Positions 24,827 through 32,956 of a DNA stretch of 32,956 nt are shown here, one piece after another. The DNA is taken from contig NZ_JADWDC010000009.1 of assembly GCF_020640915.1 (NCBI RefSeq), positions 92,618-125,573 on the forward strand, written 5' to 3'. Every line of letters starts with the position of its first letter. Position 1 is the first letter of the stretch. The DNA comes from Waterburya agarophytonicola KI4. Lineage in GTDB: Bacteria; Cyanobacteriota; Cyanobacteriia; Cyanobacteriales; Xenococcaceae. Both the position numbers and the translations under genes were made by a program. The notes under the pieces are model-generated. The model did not search any database. It was given only the letters and a program-made list of their open reading frames with translations, and was not told where the DNA came from.

Positions 24827-25165
24827 TTACTCTTCATATAAAATTTCCTCGAAACAAATTTGTCCCACTTCAACTAGAAGTGCTTCTGCTTTTTTATCTT
24901 CAAGAGAATCAACAGTTAACTGTTTAAACTCTTCCAATTTATATTGACTCTGAAACTTATTAAGGGTGCAGTCGCAAAGTCTTTGAGCTTCTTCTTCGGC
25001 TAATCCTTCTGACATTGAAGTCTGAATACATTCAGTGATATATTCCCGCGCAAAATCTTCTGGATATCGAGCCGAATTATCAGATTTAATCGAGCTTTCA
25101 GCAACTGCCATATTACTCGTAACTAATAACGAAAAAGTCAATAGAGAAGTATAAAAATGTTGCAT
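24827..25165 (-). CDS. Small exported Cys-containing protein
   Basis: 112 residues with a signal peptide (TSLLTFSLLVTSNMAVAES, cleavage about 22). The mature part is a short helical domain with four Cys (ECIQ, LCDC, ICFE) and many Glu, including GLAEEEAQRLCDCTLNKF. The CxC pair and the two outer Cys could make disulphides in the periplasm. No enzyme motif is visible and no family name comes to mind. It is convergent, nine bases from the end of the hydrolase gene. Confidence 0.65.
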   Translation of the reverse strand: MQHFYTSLLTFSLLVTSNMAVAESSIKSDNSARYPEDFAREYITECIQTSMSEGLAEEEAQRLCDCTLNKFQSQYKLEEFKQLTVDSLEDKKAEALLVEVGQICFEEILYEE

Positions 25166-25239
25166 ATTGATCGCACTATAATCAAGATTAATTAAAATAA
25201 CTATTCTATAGTAATCGATTCTTTTACCTCCAGTTTTGT

Positions 25240-25761
25240 TTACTCTACGGTTTGCACGGATAAGTTTTCCTCTAGCTGAATCAATTCATCTCGATGGGCT
25301 GTTATGCTAACCAAATTAGGACTATCGGTGCGAGGAACAACTCTGAGAAATATTTCTTCCCAACGCCCTGCTTTGCGCCAATAGAAGACACCAGCTAAAG
25401 GCGAAAGAATCGTTAATAGCCAGACAAGATTATTAGCATCAGGAAATAACAGAAATAAGATCAAAGCTAAACAAGAAAAACCGACAACTGCTAGCAGACT
25501 TAGTAATATTGCTAAAAAAATACTAGGTTGAACAAACCCTCTAAAAGTAATTTGCTTATTCTCTGGATCTACTGCGGTGAGTTGATAAGCCCGATTTTCA
25601 AAGTATTCTTGCAATTTTTTTAATAAGATATCTTCTGTTTCAGATGGGATGAGTTGAATTTGTTTAGTACGATCCTTGACTGAAGCGCGAATAAAGAAGA
25701 ACAACCCAATCATCATCAATAGGGTTAGGAAAAAAGTTGAGGAAATAACTGGCAGATTCAC
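25240..25761 (-). CDS. Cofactor assembly of complex C subunit B (CCB-type) protein
   Basis: 173 residues from GTG 25759-25761. It has an N-terminal membrane helix (TFFLTLLMMIGLFFFI), a soluble part with LQEYFENRAYQLTAVDPENKQITFRGFVQPS, two further helices (about 85-107 and 112-128), and WRKAGRWEEIFLRVVPR. This matches the cyanobacterial/plastid CCB2-CCB4-type family required to attach haem ci to cytochrome b6 of the b6f complex. It would sit in the thylakoid membrane. It stands alone, upstream of the Cys-containing exported protein. Assignment rests on recognising the overall pattern and is fairly confident. Confidence 0.72.
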   Translation of the reverse strand: MNLPVISSTFFLTLLMMIGLFFFIRASVKDRTKQIQLIPSETEDILLKKLQEYFENRAYQLTAVDPENKQITFRGFVQPSIFLAILLSLLAVVGFSCLALILFLLFPDANNLVWLLTILSPLAGVFYWRKAGRWEEIFLRVVPRTDSPNLVSITAHRDELIQLEENLSVQTVE

Positions 25762-25939
25762 GTCGATCGAGTTTGTTTAATTATTATGACAATACTTCTG
25801 AATATATACCAATCTTGCTGTCAAGTGTAATTATGTCGTGAGCGATCGCAGCGATCAAAGCCGATAAATTAATACCAAATACTGAATCTAGCTAGTACAC
25901 TATCCAAAAGGAAAACTAATAATTAAAATAGTAGTTAAA

Positions 25940-26614
25940 ATGAGACTAAAACGAGCGTTAATTTCGTTGATAATTATAGCTTTATCATCGTCCTTAATTG
26001 GCTGTGGTGAGTCAATATCTAGTGCTAACGACGAATTTTTGCCAGACAATAAGAATATAGTATCTAATTCTAATATTTTTCAAAACAGTCTAACAGAAAA
26101 ATTGATCTTCAAAAGAGAAAATGGCTCTGAAGATTTTTCTTTTATACCAAAAAGTAATGGTATCAAGCTTGAAGGAATCCAAGGAGAAACAATAGTTAAT
26201 TTGACTGTAGATATTAACCGAAAAATTCAAATACAAACCTCTGCTGGCTCAATATTAAGTCATGTATTGATTCGAGATAATTCTTGGACCATAGAAGATG
26301 GGGAAGAAACTGAAGAATTATATACTTTACAACAACAAACTAACGGCGATTACAAATTAGAATCAGGAGATAACACGGCAATATATCAGATTAAAAAGCG
26401 CGATTATGGCTTGGAAATCGAAACCCCCGACCAAAAATCACTTTATAAAGTAAAACATCAAGATAATAAGCAAATTCTTCAAGATATTAACAACAAAACT
26501 GTCTTAGAAACTAAATCTGATTTTCCTTTATTAGCAATAGCCTGTTATGGTTTTGAGGTTTTAGATGAAGCAGAACAAACAGGATTGGCTTACGCAATAA
26601 GTTTGGCTAAATGA
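25940..26614 (+). CDS. Predicted lipoprotein of unknown function
   Basis: 224 residues with a lipoprotein signal: RALISLIIIALSSSLIGCGE, lipobox LIGC with Cys22. The mature chain is rich in strands and polar residues. Several segments look like short imperfect repeats with a [IL]YQ/LY-[KL]-[KQ] pattern (LYTLQQQTNGDYKLESGDN, IYQIKKRDYGLEIETPD, LYKVKHQDNKQILQDIN). It ends with an aliphatic helix CYGFEVLDEAEQTGLAYAI. No family recognised. It has its own upstream region of 178 bases. Confidence 0.65.
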   Translation: MRLKRALISLIIIALSSSLIGCGESISSANDEFLPDNKNIVSNSNIFQNSLTEKLIFKRENGSEDFSFIPKSNGIKLEGIQGETIVNLTVDINRKIQIQTSAGSILSHVLIRDNSWTIEDGEETEELYTLQQQTNGDYKLESGDNTAIYQIKKRDYGLEIETPDQKSLYKVKHQDNKQILQDINNKTVLETKSDFPLLAIACYGFEVLDEAEQTGLAYAISLAK

Positions 26615-26655
26615 TTACAAGATCTATGGCTTTAAAATTATCGTCCAACAACAAA

Positions 26656-26699
26656 GCGATCGCTGTTTTTTTCGCTGAAAATTCACCAACAGCGATCGC
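26656..26699. terminator. HIP1-pair hairpin between convergent genes
   Basis: GCGATCGCTGTT (26656-26667) and AACAGCGATCGC (26688-26699) are exact complements over 12 bp, with a 20-base loop that includes a run of seven T. It sits between the lipoprotein gene (ending 26614) and the Rieske gene (minus, ending 26730), as the pair at 1888-1936 does between its own convergent genes. Confidence 0.5.
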
Positions 26700-26729
26700 A
26701 ATTACTAGGGAAGAATTAAATTAGTCCCA

Positions 26730-27086
26730 TCATACTGATAAATCTACTAAAATTTGTCCGTTTTCAACTTTGGTGGGAAAAACTGCCAAATTATTTTCAG
26801 AAGAAATTTTTCCCAACACATTACCCAATACGGGAGGAAAAGGACACCATTTATTGACACTACCAGTTTCCAAATCAAATTCGCTGCGATGCCAAGGACA
26901 TACCAATGCGCCATCTGAGTTAATTTTGCCTTTTTTGAGAGACAGCTTTAAATGAGGGCAAACACTGTTAACCGCATGAATTTTACCCGACTCGTTTAAT
27001 AATAAAAGCGATCGCTCTGCCAATTTAACAACCTGTCTCGTACCAGGAGCAAGATCGTCTACTGCTAATGCTGTTGTCCAAGTCAT
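26730..27086 (-). CDS. Stand-alone Rieske-type [2Fe-2S] protein
   Basis: 118 residues from ATG 27086. The Rieske ligands are present in the right order: Cys43-x-His45 (CPHL) and Cys63-x2-His66 (CPWH). The surrounding GKIHAVNSVCPHLKLSL and GALVCPWHRSEFDLETG follow the ferredoxin type rather than the membrane-bound b6f type. There is no signal or membrane helix, so it is a soluble cytoplasmic electron carrier. Its partner oxygenase or reductase is not in the window. It resembles the small cyanobacterial Rieske ferredoxins near NirD. Confidence 0.88.
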   Translation of the reverse strand: MTWTTALAVDDLAPGTRQVVKLAERSLLLLNESGKIHAVNSVCPHLKLSLKKGKINSDGALVCPWHRSEFDLETGSVNKWCPFPPVLGNVLGKISSENNLAVFPTKVENGQILVDLSV

Positions 27087-27342
27087 ATCAATTTTATCCT
27101 CTATCCTAAAAAAGCTTTAAAATTGCAGTCCAATAAAGACTCTCCCGTCATTATTCAGTAATTTGTCACTCGATCGGATTTCTGGTTAACAATTATGAAC
27201 AAAAGTAGCAACGATTAAAAAATCATCGCCATCGCTTGTTTGCAAAAATGATAAAGTAAAGTACCCTAAATAAAAATTCAACAGCAATAATTTGGTGGCA
27301 CACTGAAGGAAAGCTGAAAGCTAATTTACATTAAACTCATAC

Positions 27343-28323
27343 ATGAAACGGATTTTTATTACTGGCGCAAGTGGTTGTATTGGTCACTATATGACTGAAG
27401 CACTAATTCAGGATACTAATCACGAATTATATTTGCTAGTAAGAAATCCCGATCGCCTTCAGTTTGATTGTAATACTAGACCTGGAATTCATATTTTGCA
27501 GGGCGATATGTCTAGTATTGAAGAATACAGCGACTTATTGCTCAAAGACATTGATGTAGCGATTTTAGCAGCTACTGCTTGGGGAGGACAAGGAGAAACC
27601 TATGACATTAATGTGGTTAAAACTCTAAGTTTAATTAACTTACTCAACCCTAAAATTTGCGAGCGAGTAATTTATTTTTCTACTGCCAGTATTTTAGATC
27701 GCAACAATCAACTATTGTTGCCCGCCAGTCAATTTGGTCATGATTATATCCGCACTAAATATCAGTGCTTTGCTCAACTGGGAAAAACTGCGATCGCTGA
27801 TAAAATAATTGCTGTATTTCCTACTTTAGTTTTTGGAGGCGAGGCTGACAAGCCTTATTCTCACCTTAGTGCTGGCATTGCAGATGTAACCAAATGGATT
27901 GACTTAATTCGTTGGTTTAGTGTTGATGGTAGTTTTCATTTTATCCACGCCAGAGATATCGCCAGAATTATGGGCTATTTAGTCGAACATCCCGATTTTT
28001 CTCCATCTTCACCAGAATCTCCCCAAGAGATAGACTGTTTGGTATTGGGCAACCCTGCTATTACTGTAGATCAAGCGATCGCTGATATTGGTAGATATTT
28101 TAATAAAAGAGTTTATTTCCGTTTTCCTTTATATACTTGGTTGACCAATATTTTTATCAGTATTTTTCAAATTCAAATGGACTCTTGGAGTCGTTTTTCT
28201 CTCGACTATCGTCATTTTAGTTATACCAACCCCGTTACTCCTGCTAGTTTTGGGTTGCAAAATTATTGTTCGACTGTAGAAGAATTAATGAAAGTTTCGC
28301 GAGTAAGATCTAGCCCAAACTAA
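27343..28323 (+). CDS. NAD-dependent epimerase/dehydratase-family protein
   Basis: 326 residues from ATG 27343. The N-terminal FITGASGCIGHYMTEALI carries the GxxGxxG dinucleotide-binding motif, then an acidic-rich strand (LLVRNPDRL) and a Tyr-x3-Lys pair (YIRTKYQCFAQ) for catalysis. A VAILAATAWGGQGETYDINV segment is typical of extended short-chain reductases. The C-terminal part ends with a helix-rich region. The substrate is unknown; it could act on a nucleotide sugar or a pigment precursor. Not adjacent to a pathway partner. Confidence 0.85.
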   Translation: MKRIFITGASGCIGHYMTEALIQDTNHELYLLVRNPDRLQFDCNTRPGIHILQGDMSSIEEYSDLLLKDIDVAILAATAWGGQGETYDINVVKTLSLINLLNPKICERVIYFSTASILDRNNQLLLPASQFGHDYIRTKYQCFAQLGKTAIADKIIAVFPTLVFGGEADKPYSHLSAGIADVTKWIDLIRWFSVDGSFHFIHARDIARIMGYLVEHPDFSPSSPESPQEIDCLVLGNPAITVDQAIADIGRYFNKRVYFRFPLYTWLTNIFISIFQIQMDSWSRFSLDYRHFSYTNPVTPASFGLQNYCSTVEELMKVSRVRSSPN

Positions 28324-28379
28324 AAAGTATTTTAGTCTACGATAAGTATCATACAAAACGATTGTGCCTGTTCTGAGGG

Positions 28380-28409
28380 TTGGTCAAATTATGATAATAT
28401 TCTTACTAT
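28380..28409 (+). promoter_or_regulatory. Putative psbK promoter
   Basis: TTGGTC (28380-28385), an 18-base spacer and TACTAT (28404-28409) resemble a sigma70-type promoter. The start site would be near 28416, leaving a leader of about 28 bases before ATG. GGAAGG at 28427-28432 is the ribosome site. Confidence 0.4.
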
Positions 28410-28443
28410 ATTTTAAGAAAATTTTTGGAAGGTATACAAATAT

Positions 28444-28581
28444 ATGGAAGCTGCAATCCTGTTGGCTGATTTGCCAGAAGCTTATGCTATGTTCAAACCT
28501 TTAGTGGATGTCCTACCTGTTATTCCCGTGTTTTTCCTTGCTTTGGCGTTTGTTTGGCAAGCAGCAGTGGGATTCAAGTAA
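28444..28581 (+). CDS. psbK: Photosystem II reaction centre protein K
   Basis: 45 residues, too short for many ORF finders. The first eight residues (MEAAILLA) are the short leader that is removed in cyanobacteria. The mature part begins about residue 9 and shows the PsbK signature [20 protein letters not shown], followed by a single membrane helix [16 protein letters not shown] that ends the protein. PsbK lies near CP43 at the edge of photosystem II and supports assembly. GGAAGG stands 11 bases upstream. It is transcribed alone, between an epimerase gene and the convergent ftsH. Confidence 0.96.
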   Translation: MEAAILLADLPEAYAMFKPLVDVLPVIPVFFLALAFVWQAAVGFK

Positions 28582-28607
28582 AGCGATCGCTAATATTTTC
28601 AATCGAG

Positions 28608-28636
28608 AAGCACCTGAAATTAATCGGGTGCTTTTT
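28608..28636 (+). terminator. Intrinsic terminator of psbK
   Basis: AAGCACC (28608-28614) and GGTGCTT (28627-28633) form a 7 bp stem with a possible extra T-G pair, followed by a T run (28632-28636). It is 26 bases after the psbK stop and has the GC-rich base and U tract of a standard terminator. Confidence 0.75.
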
Positions 28637-28674
28637 ATTACAACATTATTTAAAATTTAATAACGTCCTGATTT

Positions 28675-30429
28675 TTATTGAGTTAAAAACTCACTTAATT
28701 CTTTGGGTGCTTTAACTAAAGCAAGGATTCTTTCTAACTGTTCCCCTTCCAATACTTCTTGGTTTAATAAAGTTTGAGTTGTAGATTCTAGTAAACCCCG
28801 ATTTAGACTGAGGATTTGTCGAGCAATTTCATAACCGCGATCGATATATTCCTTAACCAGACTATCTATTTTGGCGGTGACTTCTCCACTGATAACCCTT
28901 CTAAAAGTACTATTATTTAAAAATTGTTCTTCATTTTTAGCAAATGCCACAGGGCCCAAATCCTTACTCATACCATACTGAGTAATTGCCTTGTCTGCAA
29001 GATCGGTAGCTTTTTGAATATCATCCCCAGCCCCCGTAGAAACTTGGTTAAAGACTATCTTTTCTGCCGCTCGTCCGCCTAATAGAGTCGCAATTTTTCC
29101 TCGAATTTCGTCTTCTAGCATGAGAAAGCGGTCTTCTTCGGGAGTTTGCATAGTATAGCCTAACGCACCGAGTCCTCTGGGGACGATGGAGATTTTGCTA
29201 ACTTTCCCCCCTCCTGGCATCAACGCCCCTACTAGAGCGTGACCTACTTCGTGATATGCCACGGTTTGACGTTCCAAAGGAGTAAGAATTCGCGATCGCT
29301 TTTCTAAACCTGCTACAACTCTTTCGATGGCTTGATTAAAGTCTGCCATCAATACAGCTTGGCGATTATTACGGGCAGCAAGTAAAGCAGCTTCGTTAAC
29401 TAAATTTGCCAAATCAGCACCAGCAAAACCCGCAGTTTGGATGGCAATACGTTCTAAATCTACATTTTCTCCTAACATTACCTTATGGCTGTGTACTTTT
29501 AGTATCTCTAGTCTGCCACTTTTATCTGGACGATCTACCAATACCTGTCGGTCAAATCTACCAGGGCGACGCAGGGCAGGATCGAGAATTTCGGGGCGAT
29601 TGGTAGCTGCCAACAAAATAACTCCTTCATTACCATCAAAGCCATCCATTTCCGTCAACAATTGATTTAATGTCTGTTCTCGCTCATCATTGCCATTATT
29701 GGGATTGCTACCGCGAGATTTACCAATGGCATCTAATTCATCGATAAAGATAATGCAAGGTGCTTGGCGTTTGGCGCGATCAAATAAATCCCTTACCCGA
29801 GAAGCACCAACACCAACATATAGTTCCACAAATTCCGAACCCGACATACTAAGAAAAGGCACCCCCGATTCTCCAGCTACGGCTTTTGCCAGCAAGGTTT
29901 TGCCCGTGCCAGGAGAACCTACCAGTAATATACCTTTAGGAATTTTTGCCCCAATTTTGCGATATTTGTCGCCATTTTGCAGAAAATCAACTACTTCTTG
30001 CAGTTCTTGTTTGGCTTCATCTACCCCGGCTACGTCCGAAAACTTAACTCCAGTCTTACCATTTTGATAGACTTTGGCATTGCTTTTACCCATGCCCATG
30101 CCCATCCCAATGCCACCACTTTCGGTGCTAAATTTGGCAATCCAGGCTAAAGCACCCACTAATAATCCAGAGGAAAGTAAGAGAGCAATTAAGCTACCTG
30201 TATCAGTATTGTCATTAACAATATTGAATCTTATATTTTGACTGTTTAATAAATCAACTAAATCTGTTTGGGGTTGGGCTTTTGGAGTTTGATAGTGTTG
30301 ACCGCCAAATTCTGCTTTTAGCTGATATTCAACTTTGCGGGACTTAATCGTCACCCGTTCGACTTGCTGCGATTTAACGTAATGAATAAATGTATCGTAA
30401 TTAGTTTGTGAAATGGATTGAGTTTTCAT
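28675..30429 (-). CDS. FtsH-family AAA+ zinc metalloprotease lacking the first membrane helix
   Basis: 584 residues from ATG 30429 (the frame extends to a TTG at 30462, and a stop closes it by about 30483). FtsH usually has two N-terminal helices; here the chain starts directly in the periplasmic-type region ([20 protein letters not shown]) and has only one helix at about 78-100 ([20 protein letters not shown]). The AAA+ domain is complete: Walker A GSPGTGKT with Lys177, Walker [15 protein letters not shown] with [12 protein letters not shown]. The protease has HEVGH at 393-397 and the later Asp-bearing segment. It would degrade membrane or soluble proteins. The missing first helix could reflect a real variant, a start I missed, or a frameshift further upstream. 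Confidence 0.9.
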   Translation of the reverse strand: MKTQSISQTNYDTFIHYVKSQQVERVTIKSRKVEYQLKAEFGGQHYQTPKAQPQTDLVDLLNSQNIRFNIVNDNTDTGSLIALLLSSGLLVGALAWIAKFSTESGGIGMGMGMGKSNAKVYQNGKTGVKFSDVAGVDEAKQELQEVVDFLQNGDKYRKIGAKIPKGILLVGSPGTGKTLLAKAVAGESGVPFLSMSGSEFVELYVGVGASRVRDLFDRAKRQAPCIIFIDELDAIGKSRGSNPNNGNDEREQTLNQLLTEMDGFDGNEGVILLAATNRPEILDPALRRPGRFDRQVLVDRPDKSGRLEILKVHSHKVMLGENVDLERIAIQTAGFAGADLANLVNEAALLAARNNRQAVLMADFNQAIERVVAGLEKRSRILTPLERQTVAYHEVGHALVGALMPGGGKVSKISIVPRGLGALGYTMQTPEEDRFLMLEDEIRGKIATLLGGRAAEKIVFNQVSTGAGDDIQKATDLADKAITQYGMSKDLGPVAFAKNEEQFLNNSTFRRVISGEVTAKIDSLVKEYIDRGYEIARQILSLNRGLLESTTQTLLNQEVLEGEQLERILALVKAPKELSEFLTQ

Positions 30430-30718
30430 TTCCAAGGTAGTTAAAACAACATCAAGAAGCAACGATCGCTTTGCTATCCACTATCGAACTTCTTACTATT
30501 TACATCTTCCAACAAATGTGGGCGATCGCACCATTCGAGATTCCTACACCCTTATTTCGTATTTAACCTTCCGCCAAAAGTATTAGTATTCGGTTGTTAC
30601 ACCAATATCTTCGGCTTACACCCCAACAAAACAATAACTGTTCGCTGATTTAACTTGTAGATGATGTATAAAATTTGATAGCCTATGCTAATAAGCTTTG
30701 GGAACGAATAGCAAGAGC

Positions 30719-31882
30719 GTGGAAATATCAATTGGTCGCGGAAAAAAGGCTCGTAGAGCCTACGGATTTGACGAAATCGCATTATCCCCTGGAGTGCGTA
30801 CTCTAGACCCCAGTCTGGCAGATACTACCTGGGAATTTGGCGGTATTACTCGCGAGATTCCCATCCTAGCTAGTGCTATGGATGGTGTAGTTGATGTCAA
30901 AATGGCGGTTCTGCTTTCACAATTAGGTTCAATTGGAGTATTAAATTTAGAAGGGGTTCAAACCCGTTATGACGACCCAGAACCAATTTTAAACAAGATT
31001 GCTTCGGTGGGTAAGGAAGAATTTGTTGGTTTAATGCAGAAACTATATGCAGAACCAGTAAAACCTGAATTAATTACTAAAAGAATTAAAGAAATTAAGA
31101 GTCAAGATGCGATCGCAGCGGTTAGTTTGACTCCCGCAGGAGCAAGCAAGTATGGCAAGATTGTTGCCAAAGCTGGGGCAGATGTTGTTTTTATTCAGGC
31201 AACAGTAGTATCGACAGATCATTTAAATCCAGAAAATATTGCTACCCTGGACTTAGCTGGTTTCTGTCAAGAAATGCCCATGCCCGTATTTTTGGGTAAC
31301 TGCGTAACCTATGAAGTAGCAATGCAGTTGATGAAAGCTGGTGCAGCAGGTGTATTAGTGGGAATTGGCCCTGGTGCAGCCTGTACTTCCCGTGGTGTTT
31401 TAGGGGTGGGCGTTCCACAAGCTACTGCTACCGCTGATTGTGCTGCTGCTAGAGATGATTACCATGCGGAAACTGGTAGATATGTGCCGATTATTTCTGA
31501 TGGCGGTATTGTGACAGGTGGTGATATTTGTAAATGTCTTGCCTGTGGTGCTGATGCAGTGATGATTGGTTCGCCCATCGCCCGCGCAGAGGAATCCCCT
31601 GGAAGAGATTTTCACTGGGGTATGGCGACTCCTAGCCCTGTCTTGCCCCGTGGTACTCGGATCAAAGTAGGAACGACAGGAACAATCAAAGAGATTCTAG
31701 TTGGCCCTGCCAAATTAGATGATGGTACTCATAACCTATTGGGTGCGATTAAAACTAGTATGGGAACTTTGGGAGCGAAAAACCTAAAAGAGATGCAGCA
31801 GGTTGATGTTGTAATTGCACCATCTCTATTAACAGAAGGAAAAGTTTACCAAAAAGCTCAACAGCTAGGCATGGGTAAATAA
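30719..31882 (+). CDS. guaB3: GuaB3-family IMP dehydrogenase (no CBS domain)
   Basis: 387 residues, taking GTG 30719 as the start ([20 protein letters not shown]), the canonical cyanobacterial N-terminus; a TTG 21 bases earlier is open but unneeded. The chain is one TIM barrel without the CBS pair of standard GuaB. Catalytic Cys222 stands in the loop [12 protein letters not shown], and [29 protein letters not shown] forms the phosphate site. It oxidises IMP to XMP in guanine nucleotide synthesis. The length equals that of other cyanobacterial GuaB3 proteins. It is divergent from ftsH. Confidence 0.93.
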   Translation: MEISIGRGKKARRAYGFDEIALSPGVRTLDPSLADTTWEFGGITREIPILASAMDGVVDVKMAVLLSQLGSIGVLNLEGVQTRYDDPEPILNKIASVGKEEFVGLMQKLYAEPVKPELITKRIKEIKSQDAIAAVSLTPAGASKYGKIVAKAGADVVFIQATVVSTDHLNPENIATLDLAGFCQEMPMPVFLGNCVTYEVAMQLMKAGAAGVLVGIGPGAACTSRGVLGVGVPQATATADCAAARDDYHAETGRYVPIISDGGIVTGGDICKCLACGADAVMIGSPIARAEESPGRDFHWGMATPSPVLPRGTRIKVGTTGTIKEILVGPAKLDDGTHNLLGAIKTSMGTLGAKNLKEMQQVDVVIAPSLLTEGKVYQKAQQLGMGK

Positions 31883-31989
31883 AATAGTTAGGATGAGGGA
31901 TAAATTGGGAGTGCAATCATTATATTGTTTGTTCTCCCTCTTCTAACTCTTCTAATTGCAGTTTAAATATTGCAGAAAGCTATTAATAT

Positions 31990-32253
31990 TTAAGATTTGT
32001 TTTTGATATAGCCTCGCAAATGCTTATAAACCAACCCCATATATAACTCGGAAATAAAAGGATCGTCTGCCGACCAATTAATGTTTACTTTATTATGTTT
32101 GCTATTTAACATCATGGCACAGTTAAAGCGATCGCTCAGTCTGGTAAAGCGATAGTCACCCCAAGCAAACACGATAGATTCTGTATTCTGAAAGATGACT
32201 TGCCAAAATTCAGGATTAGTTTTTAGTGTTTTGATGACTTGCTCGGCATTCAT
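31990..32253 (-). CDS. Small uncharacterised protein
   Basis: 87 residues from ATG 32253, with balanced composition and no signal or membrane helix. The sequence has two Trp (PEFWQVI, NWSADDP) and FAWGDYRFTRLSDRFNCAMMLN. No motif is recognised. It stands alone, about 107 bases past the guaB3 stop on the opposite strand. The composition and codon use are normal for a real gene, but nothing indicates function. Confidence 0.5.
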   Translation of the reverse strand: MNAEQVIKTLKTNPEFWQVIFQNTESIVFAWGDYRFTRLSDRFNCAMMLNSKHNKVNINWSADDPFISELYMGLVYKHLRGYIKNKS

Positions 32254-32602
32254 AAGATATATAAGAAGAGTAATTATTATAGAGTTGGAGTAGGTTCTCG
32301 CTCTGTAATTTCGCGATCCTGTAGGTTTTATAGTCTATAGTGATGTATATTGTAAAAGTTAGTTTGATCAGAAATAGAAAAAAAATAGCTATTAATTTAG
32401 CTACCTCTCATATTAGATACTATTATATTTAATTTTAGAACGGCAATCACTAAAATGATCGCAATATTCAAAAAATAGGCGTTCTTACTTATGCTCAAAC
32501 GCCAAAGATTGCCTATTTATCTGCAATAACAACTAGATCGAATCTGAAAATTTCAGCTATAAGTCTTAGTCATTTTGTCCTAGAAAAAACCCAACATTAT
32601 TA
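32254..32602. other. 349-base intergenic region with competing hairpins
   Basis: It separates two minus-strand genes of unknown function. It has AT-rich runs at 32377-32430, TAGCTATTAATTTAGCTA (two TAGCTA palindromes) near 32386, and the paired repeats at 32473-32518. No open frame with a credible start was found. Confidence 0.45.
32473..32518. promoter_or_regulatory. Two overlapping, mutually exclusive hairpins
   Basis: AAATAGGC (32473-32480) pairs with GCCTATTT (32511-32518). GGCGTT (32479-32484) pairs with AACGCC (32498-32503). The two arms share the GC at 32479-32480, so full pairing of one weakens the other. It lies 85 bases downstream of the gene ending 32603, on its minus-strand 3' side. 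Could be a terminator or a switching element; chance is possible. Confidence 0.35.
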
Positions 32603-32911
32603 TCAACCATTACTCACTTCTTTATTTGCTTGGATAATTAATTTACGGGCGACAGTTTGAATTCCTGTATGCTCGAAAAAGTTGGTCGAACCATCTAAAA
32701 ACGCAGCTAGATAGTCCAATTTTCCATCAGCCAGTTCGATGAACCCGCCTAATTTTTTAGATAAAGTCTCTGGAGTAACACCCAATTTTTGGCTGAGATT
32801 ATCCATCCACTCTCCCGCAGCATTAAAACTTTGGTCGATAAATTCCTCTTTATTTTCCCCAGGAATTAAATCGCCAACTGCATTATAAGCGGGATTAGCT
32901 TGAATCCCCAA
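32603..32911 (-). pseudogene. Uncharacterised protein, possibly truncated by an in-frame stop
   Basis: The 102-codon frame opens at a TTG (32909-32911). It has a helical, acidic composition (KEEFIDQSFNAAGEWMDNL, then VTPETLSKKLGGF). The reading frame continues upstream after a single TAA (32918-32920): EVLLSDVG, stop, ELLGIQANP, to the window edge. That both sides look like protein suggests one gene with a stop (CAA to TAA is one base change). The alternative is two genes with an overlapping start, since GGGAT stands at a fair distance before the TTG. Only 12 upstream codons are visible, so the case stays open. Function unknown. Confidence 0.4.
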
Positions 32912-32956
32912 TAATTCTTATCCCACATCAGACAGCAAAACTTCACCAACGATCGC

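Noticed and set aside
29406-30067. Several plus-strand frames inside ftsH
   Set aside because: They are antisense to the highly conserved AAA+ and protease motifs of FtsH, so they are shadows.
30597-30782. 61-codon minus-strand open frame upstream of ftsH
   Set aside because: It overlaps the guaB3 start and its promoter region on the opposite strand and gives no membrane helix or family pattern; it is not the missing FtsH N-terminus.
1-32956. Search for CRISPR arrays and insertion sequences
   Set aside because: No regularly spaced repeats of 25-40 bases and no transposase-like frame or terminal repeats were seen; the many short palindromes are HIP1.

Overview
This 33 kb window is cyanobacterial chromosome. 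The evidence is the very frequent HIP1 octamer (GCGATCGC), psbK (photosystem II), a GuaB3-type IMP dehydrogenase, an HpsJ-family protein, a cyanoexosortase and a CCB-type cytochrome b6f cofactor-assembly protein. The low-GC, HIP1-rich style would suit a Pleurocapsales- or Chroococcales-type genome, but that placement is inferred from style only. I see no tRNA, rRNA, CRISPR array or insertion sequence.

Layout. 1-2841: the end of a CobW-type GTPase, an M16 peptidase-like protein without the zinc motif, and an MscS channel. 3236-6572: a small coiled-coil protein, a short lipoprotein gene with a doubtful 5' end, galE, and a long-chain prenyl diphosphate synthase (plastoquinone side chain). 6966-10055: two tandem FeoA-domain genes without feoB, rsmH, a one-helix membrane protein that may be Psb35-like, and fmt. 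10221-16400: a minus-strand exopolysaccharide/exosortase block holding a Wzc-type tyrosine autokinase, HpsJ, a cyanoexosortase-associated protein, cyanoexosortase, and a HEIGH metalloprotease with three DUF5648-like repeats. 17056-19590: a compact run of three exported proteins of unknown function (a beta-barrel-like protein, a Gly/Ser-linker protein and a DUF4114-like protein). 19762-22448: two tandem histidine kinases, the first with an eroded ATP-binding domain, and no response regulator beside them. 22609-24817: a small winged-helix protein, a phosphodiester glycosidase and a putative serine hydrolase. 24827-28581: a Cys-containing exported protein, the CCB protein, a lipoprotein, a Rieske protein, an NAD-dependent epimerase-like protein and psbK. 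28675-31882: an unusual FtsH lacking its first membrane helix, divergent from guaB3. 31990-32956: two unrecognised genes, the last with an in-frame stop close to the window edge.

How the genes relate. The minus-strand block 16400-10221 is the clearest functional unit: polysaccharide export control plus exosortase-type envelope processing. No PEP-CTERM substrate is visible in the window. The three-gene exported cluster beside it and the paired kinases after it are the best candidates for something undescribed. The rest is mostly housekeeping: cell-wall and ribosome methylation, translation initiation, quinone synthesis, purine synthesis and photosynthesis assembly. Intergenic HIP1 sites repeatedly occur as inverted pairs that could fold as hairpins. 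All family calls come from reading translated sequence and motifs. No database search was possible.
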